Positions 60,904 through 64,000 of a stretch of 64,000 nt of DNA are shown piece after piece. The notes under the pieces are model-generated. The model was not told the origin of the DNA and did no database searches. It was given only the letters and a program-made list of their open reading frames with translations. Within the stretch, counting starts at the first letter, position 1, and each line of letters begins with the position of its first letter. The translations under genes were made by a program, and so were the position numbers. The stretch comes from Methylovirgula sp. (GTDB taxonomy: Bacteria; Pseudomonadota; Alphaproteobacteria; Rhizobiales; Beijerinckiaceae). The stretch is from positions 682,001 through 746,000 of the forward strand of contig NZ_JBBCGP010000001.1 of the NCBI RefSeq assembly GCF_037200945.1, written 5' to 3'.

Positions 60904-62463
60904 ATGTTCGAAGGGCTTTCAGAAAAGCTCTCAAGCATATTGGACGGCCTGACGCGGCGCGGCACGCTCTCGGAAGAGGACGTGAACCTTGCGCTGCGCG
61001 AGGTGCGTCGCGCTTTGCTCGAAGCCGACGTCGCGCTCGATGTCGTGCGCTCCTTCACCGACAAGCTGCGCGCCCGCGCCGTTGGCGCCAATGTCGTGAA
61101 ATCGGTGACGCCCGGCCAGATGGTCATCAAGATCGTCAACGACGTCTTGATCGAAACGCTTGGCTCGGACACGCAACCAATCGACCTCGATGCGCCGCCA
61201 CCCGTCGCCATCATGATGGTCGGGCTGCAAGGCGCCGGCAAAACGACGACATCCGCCAAGATCGCCAAGCGTCTCGCGGAACGGCAAAAGCGCCGCGTGC
61301 TGATGGCTTCGCTCGACGTGAAGCGTCCGGCCGCGCAAGAGCAACTCGCCGTCCTCGGCAAGCAGGTCGGCATCGACACGCTGCCGATCATCCCCGGCCA
61401 GACGCCCGTGCAGATCGCCAAGCGCGCCGAAGAGGCCGCGCGGCTGCAGGGCTACGACGTCGTGATTCTCGACACCGCCGGCCGCACCCATATCGACGAG
61501 GCCTTGATGGCCGAAATGGTCGAGATCAAGCGCGCGGCCAATCCGCACGAAATCCTGCTCGTCGCCGACAGCCTGACCGGCCAGGACGCCGTCAATCTCG
61601 CCAAGAATTTCGACGATCGCGTCGGCATCACCGGCATCGTGCTGACCCGCGTCGATGGCGACGGACGCGGCGGCGCCGCGCTCTCAATGCGCGCCGTCAG
61701 CGGCAAGCCGATCAAGCTTCTCGGCACCGGCGAAAAAATGGATGCGCTTGAGGATTTCCATCCCGACCGCATCGCCAATCGCATTCTCGGCATGGGCGAC
61801 ATCGTTTCGCTCGTCGAAAAGGCGGCACAGACGATCGATGCGCAGAAGGCGCAGAAGATCGCCGACCGGATGCGCAAGGGCAAATTCGATCTCGAAGATC
61901 TCGCCGATCAATTGGCGCAGGTCGAGAAGATCGGCGGCATTGGCGGCATCATGGGCATGCTGCCCGGCATGGCCAAGATGAAGGACCAGATCGCCTCCGC
62001 CAACCTCGACGAGAAAGTCATCAAGCGCCAGCGTGCCATCATCCTGTCGATGACGCAGCAGGAGCGGCGCAACCCCGACATTCTCAAAGCCTCGCGCAAG
62101 AAACGCATCGCGGCAGGCTCTGGTACAAGAGTCGAGGATGTGAACCGGCTGTTGAAGCAGCATCGCGGCATGGCCGATATGATGAAACAGCTCGGCAGCG
62201 CCAAGCGCGGGCCGCTGTCGCAAATGGCGTCCGCGCTCGGTATGGGCGGCGGCATGCCGGTGCCCTCGCCCGAACAGATTGCCGAATTGCAGAAACAGGC
62301 CGGCGGCGGCGGAATGCCGAAAATACCGGAACTGCCAGCGGGTCTCCTGAACAATCCGCCGAAGAGTTTGCCCGGCCTGCCGGGTCTCGGCGGCGCCAAA
62401 TTGCCGGGCGGTTTGCCCGGCCTTGGCGGCGGCGGATTCAATCCATTCGCAAAGAAGAAATAA
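60904..62463 (+). CDS. ffh: Signal recognition particle protein Ffh
   Basis: 519 residues from ATG 60904; an upstream in-frame start adds 12 residues. N domain (LSEKLSSILDGLTRRGTLSEEDVN), GTPase G domain with GLQGAGKTT, DTAGR and TRVDGD, then the methionine-rich M domain (GMLPGMAKMKDQ, RRNPDILKASRKKRIAAGSG) that binds 4.5S RNA and signal sequences. The tail is Gly/Pro-rich with PGLPGLGG repeats. Directs nascent membrane proteins to FtsY and SecYEG. First gene of the ffh-rpsP-rimM-trmD cluster. Confidence 0.98.
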   Translation: MFEGLSEKLSSILDGLTRRGTLSEEDVNLALREVRRALLEADVALDVVRSFTDKLRARAVGANVVKSVTPGQMVIKIVNDVLIETLGSDTQPIDLDAPPPVAIMMVGLQGAGKTTTSAKIAKRLAERQKRRVLMASLDVKRPAAQEQLAVLGKQVGIDTLPIIPGQTPVQIAKRAEEAARLQGYDVVILDTAGRTHIDEALMAEMVEIKRAANPHEILLVADSLTGQDAVNLAKNFDDRVGITGIVLTRVDGDGRGGAALSMRAVSGKPIKLLGTGEKMDALEDFHPDRIANRILGMGDIVSLVEKAAQTIDAQKAQKIADRMRKGKFDLEDLADQLAQVEKIGGIGGIMGMLPGMAKMKDQIASANLDEKVIKRQRAIILSMTQQERRNPDILKASRKKRIAAGSGTRVEDVNRLLKQHRGMADMMKQLGSAKRGPLSQMASALGMGGGMPVPSPEQIAELQKQAGGGGMPKIPELPAGLLNNPPKSLPGLPGLGGAKLPGGLPGLGGGGFNPFAKKK

Positions 62464-62490
62464 CTCACTCGTTCGTTAGAAAGGAAAACA

Positions 62491-62856
62491 ATGTCTCTGA
62501 AAATTCGTCTCGCCCGTGGTGGCGCCAAGAAGCGCCCCTTCTATCGTGTCGTCGTCGCCGATTCGCGCATGCCACGTGATGGCCGCTTCATCGAAAAGCT
62601 CGGCACGTTCGATCCGGTGAAGCCGAAGGACGCCGCTGATCGTCTCGTGCTCGATACCGAGAAGGCGAAGGCCTGGATCGCCAAGGGCGCACAGCCGACG
62701 GATCGCGTGGCGCGCCTGCTCGATGGGCTCGGCGTTGTGAAGCGCGAAGCGCAGAATAATCCTGAGAAGGCGCAGCCGAAGAAGAAGGCGCAAGAACGCG
62801 CCGCCGCCGCCGCCGCCAGGGCCGGCAAGGCCAGCGAAGAAGCCCCTGCGGCCTGA
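62491..62856 (+). CDS. rpsP: 30S ribosomal protein S16
   Basis: 121 residues. SLKIRLARGGAKKRPFYRVVVADSRMPRDGRFIEKLGTFDP is the S16 core. An Ala/Lys-rich C-terminal extension (KKKAQERAAAAAARAGKASEEAPAA) is common in alphaproteobacteria. Starts 28 bases after ffh with AGAAAGGAA upstream. Part of the small ribosomal subunit body. Confidence 0.98.
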   Translation: MSLKIRLARGGAKKRPFYRVVVADSRMPRDGRFIEKLGTFDPVKPKDAADRLVLDTEKAKAWIAKGAQPTDRVARLLDGLGVVKREAQNNPEKAQPKKKAQERAAAAAARAGKASEEAPAA

Positions 62857-62858
62857 CG

Positions 62859-63422
62859 ATGCCGGAGGGCCGCTCCAATCCGTCCGCAGCGCAAGACCTC
62901 GTGCTTGTCGGGCGGATCGGTGCGGCGCACGGGATCAAGGGCGACGTGCGCCTCGTCTCCTTCACCGAAGATCCGAAGGCGGTCGGCAGCTACGGGCCGC
63001 TGAGCGATGCCAGCGGTGCGCGGCGCTTTGAAATCGCCGCGCTGCGGCCGTTGAAGGATAATATTTTCGTCGCGCGTCTTGTCGGCATTTCGACACGCGA
63101 CGCGGCCGAGGCTCTGAACAATCTCGATCTTTATCTTCCCCGCGCGGCGCTGCCCGCGGCCGCGGACGATGAATTCTATCACGCCGATCTTCTCGGCCTG
63201 AGGGTCGTCGATAGCATGGGCGTCGAGATCGGCCGTGTGCTGAACGTGCTCAACTTCGGCGGCGGCGATATTCTTGAAATTGTGCCCGTCGACGGCGACG
63301 AAACGCTGCTCCTGCCGTTCACGAAAGCCTGCGTCCCAACAATCGATCTTACGCAAAAACGGCTTGTCGTCATCCCGCCGGTCGAAGTCGAAGCGACCCC
63401 CGAAGACGGCGGTCCGAACTGA
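62859..63422 (+). CDS. rimM: 16S rRNA processing protein RimM
   Basis: 187 residues. LVGRIGAAHGIKGDVRLVSFTEDP opens the N-terminal beta-barrel, and EFYHADLLGLRVVDS starts the PRC-barrel domain that binds S19. Helps mature the head of the 30S subunit. The start is two bases after the rpsP stop and the stop overlaps the trmD ATG (ATGA). Confidence 0.97.
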   Translation: MPEGRSNPSAAQDLVLVGRIGAAHGIKGDVRLVSFTEDPKAVGSYGPLSDASGARRFEIAALRPLKDNIFVARLVGISTRDAAEALNNLDLYLPRAALPAAADDEFYHADLLGLRVVDSMGVEIGRVLNVLNFGGGDILEIVPVDGDETLLLPFTKACVPTIDLTQKRLVVIPPVEVEATPEDGGPN

Positions 63423-64000
63423 TGTGGCGCGCGACCATCCTCACGCTCTTTCCGGAAATGTTTCCGGGATCGCTTGGGCTTTCGCTGGCCGGCGACGCGT
63501 TGAAGCGCGGCGTGTGGCAGCTTGAAGCGATCGACATCCGCACGCATGGGCTTGGCAAACATCGCAGTGTCGATGACACGCCAGCCGGCGGCGGCGCCGG
63601 CATGGTGATGCGCGCCGATGTGCTCGCCGCAAGTCTCGATGCGGCGCTGGCATCGGACGATCCGCGCCCACGGCTACTCATGAGCCCGCGCGGAAAGCCG
63701 CTGACGCAGGCGCGCGTTCGCGACCTCGCCGCCGGGCCGGGCGCTGCGATCATCTGCGGTCGTTTTGAGGGCGTCGACGAGCGCCTGATTGCCGCACGGC
63801 AGCTCGAAGAAATCTCGGTCGGCGATTACGTGCTGTCGGGCGGCGAACCGGCAGCACTTGTCTTGCTCGATGCCGCCGTGCGCTTGCTGCCGGGTGTCAT
63901 GGGCAAGGAAGAATCCGGCGCGGAAGAAAGCTTCGAGAACGGGTTGCTCGAATATCCGCACTATACAAAGCCGCGCGTTTTCGAGGGCCGCGAAATCCCC
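63422..64000 (+). CDS. trmD: tRNA (guanine-N1)-methyltransferase TrmD, cut by the window end
   Basis: 193 codons visible from ATG 63422 (overlapping the rimM stop); the 3' end lies outside. SPOUT knot methyltransferase: ATILTLFPEMFPGSLG at the start, VDDTPAGGGAGMVMRAD, LMSPRGKPLTQ, ICGRFEGVDERL (SAM-binding knot) and ISVGDYVLSGGEPAAL. It methylates G37 of tRNAs to keep the reading frame. An arginine-rich 121-residue frame on the other strand here is a shadow. Confidence 0.97.
   Translation, partial: MWRATILTLFPEMFPGSLGLSLAGDALKRGVWQLEAIDIRTHGLGKHRSVDDTPAGGGAGMVMRADVLAASLDAALASDDPRPRLLMSPRGKPLTQARVRDLAAGPGAAIICGRFEGVDERLIAARQLEEISVGDYVLSGGEPAALVLLDAAVRLLPGVMGKEESGAEESFENGLLEYPHYTKPRVFEGREIP

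Overview
The window looks like chromosomal DNA from an alphaproteobacterium of the Rhizobiales (Hyphomicrobiales), most plausibly near Beijerinckiaceae, Methylocystaceae or Bradyrhizobiaceae. The grounds are GC-rich coding sequence, Irr/ICE-like iron boxes (TTAGAA-N3-TTCTAGA type), an MbfA ferritin-VIT1 iron exporter, IS110/IS91/IS630 elements of the kind common in this order, REP-like palindromes, and the ffh-rpsP-rimM-trmD housekeeping block at the right edge. No rRNA, tRNA or CRISPR array was seen. Family calls are read from the protein sequences by eye; no database search was possible.

Left part (1 to about 31 kb): accessory DNA rich in mobile elements. It holds a decayed IS630 transposase (585-1647), a metal-chelate uptake locus (1861-9119: TonB receptor, FmdE-like protein and two ThuA/GATase1-like proteins on the minus strand; divergent FecB/FecCD/FecE-type ABC transporter on the plus strand, with an ICE-like box between them), an IS91-family unit with a frameshifted tyrosine recombinase (9417-11521), an intact IS110 transposase (12102-13262) with a candidate bridge-RNA leader, a catabolic-looking group (13406-20187: nitrilase, two alpha/beta hydrolases, luciferase-like flavin monooxygenase, MFS carrier, metallo-beta-lactamase-fold hydrolase), a sparse stretch with a possible sRNA (20.2-23 kb), a large autotransporter (23010-26699), and a graveyard of metal-resistance genes (IS21 and acr3 remnants, arsH, frameshifted chrA and tauE; 26.9-30.5 kb).

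Middle (31 to 49 kb): the most interesting part. A tightly overlapping ten-gene minus-strand operon (40919 down to 30978) carries the conserved Nit1C set (Sll0783-like protein, Nit6803-type nitrilase, radical SAM protein, N-acetyltransferase, AIR-synthase-like protein, glycosyltransferase, MSMEG_0570-like protein, flavin oxidoreductase). It is extended without a break by an LnmK-like acyltransferase/decarboxylase and a B12-dependent methylmalonyl-CoA mutase. Nit1C is genetically linked to cyanide assimilation. About 3.6 kb away lies a cyanide-insensitive-type cytochrome bd oxidase (cioA-cioB-DUF2474). Each block has its own MocR-type (GntR-aminotransferase) regulator and its own cluster of short repeated operator-like motifs, so this reads as a cyanide/nitrile nitrogen-and-respiration island.

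Right part (49 to 64 kb): ordinary chromosomal genes. They include carA, a YqeY/GatB-domain protein, a GIY-YIG protein flanked by REP palindromes, a metallophosphoesterase, mbfA with an ICE box, a Nudix hydrolase, a GNAT, secreted hydrolases, a transglutaminase-like protein, a DUF892 ferritin-like protein, an MmyB-type regulator with a divergent SDR gene, and the ffh-rpsP-rimM-trmD cluster, which is cut by the window end.
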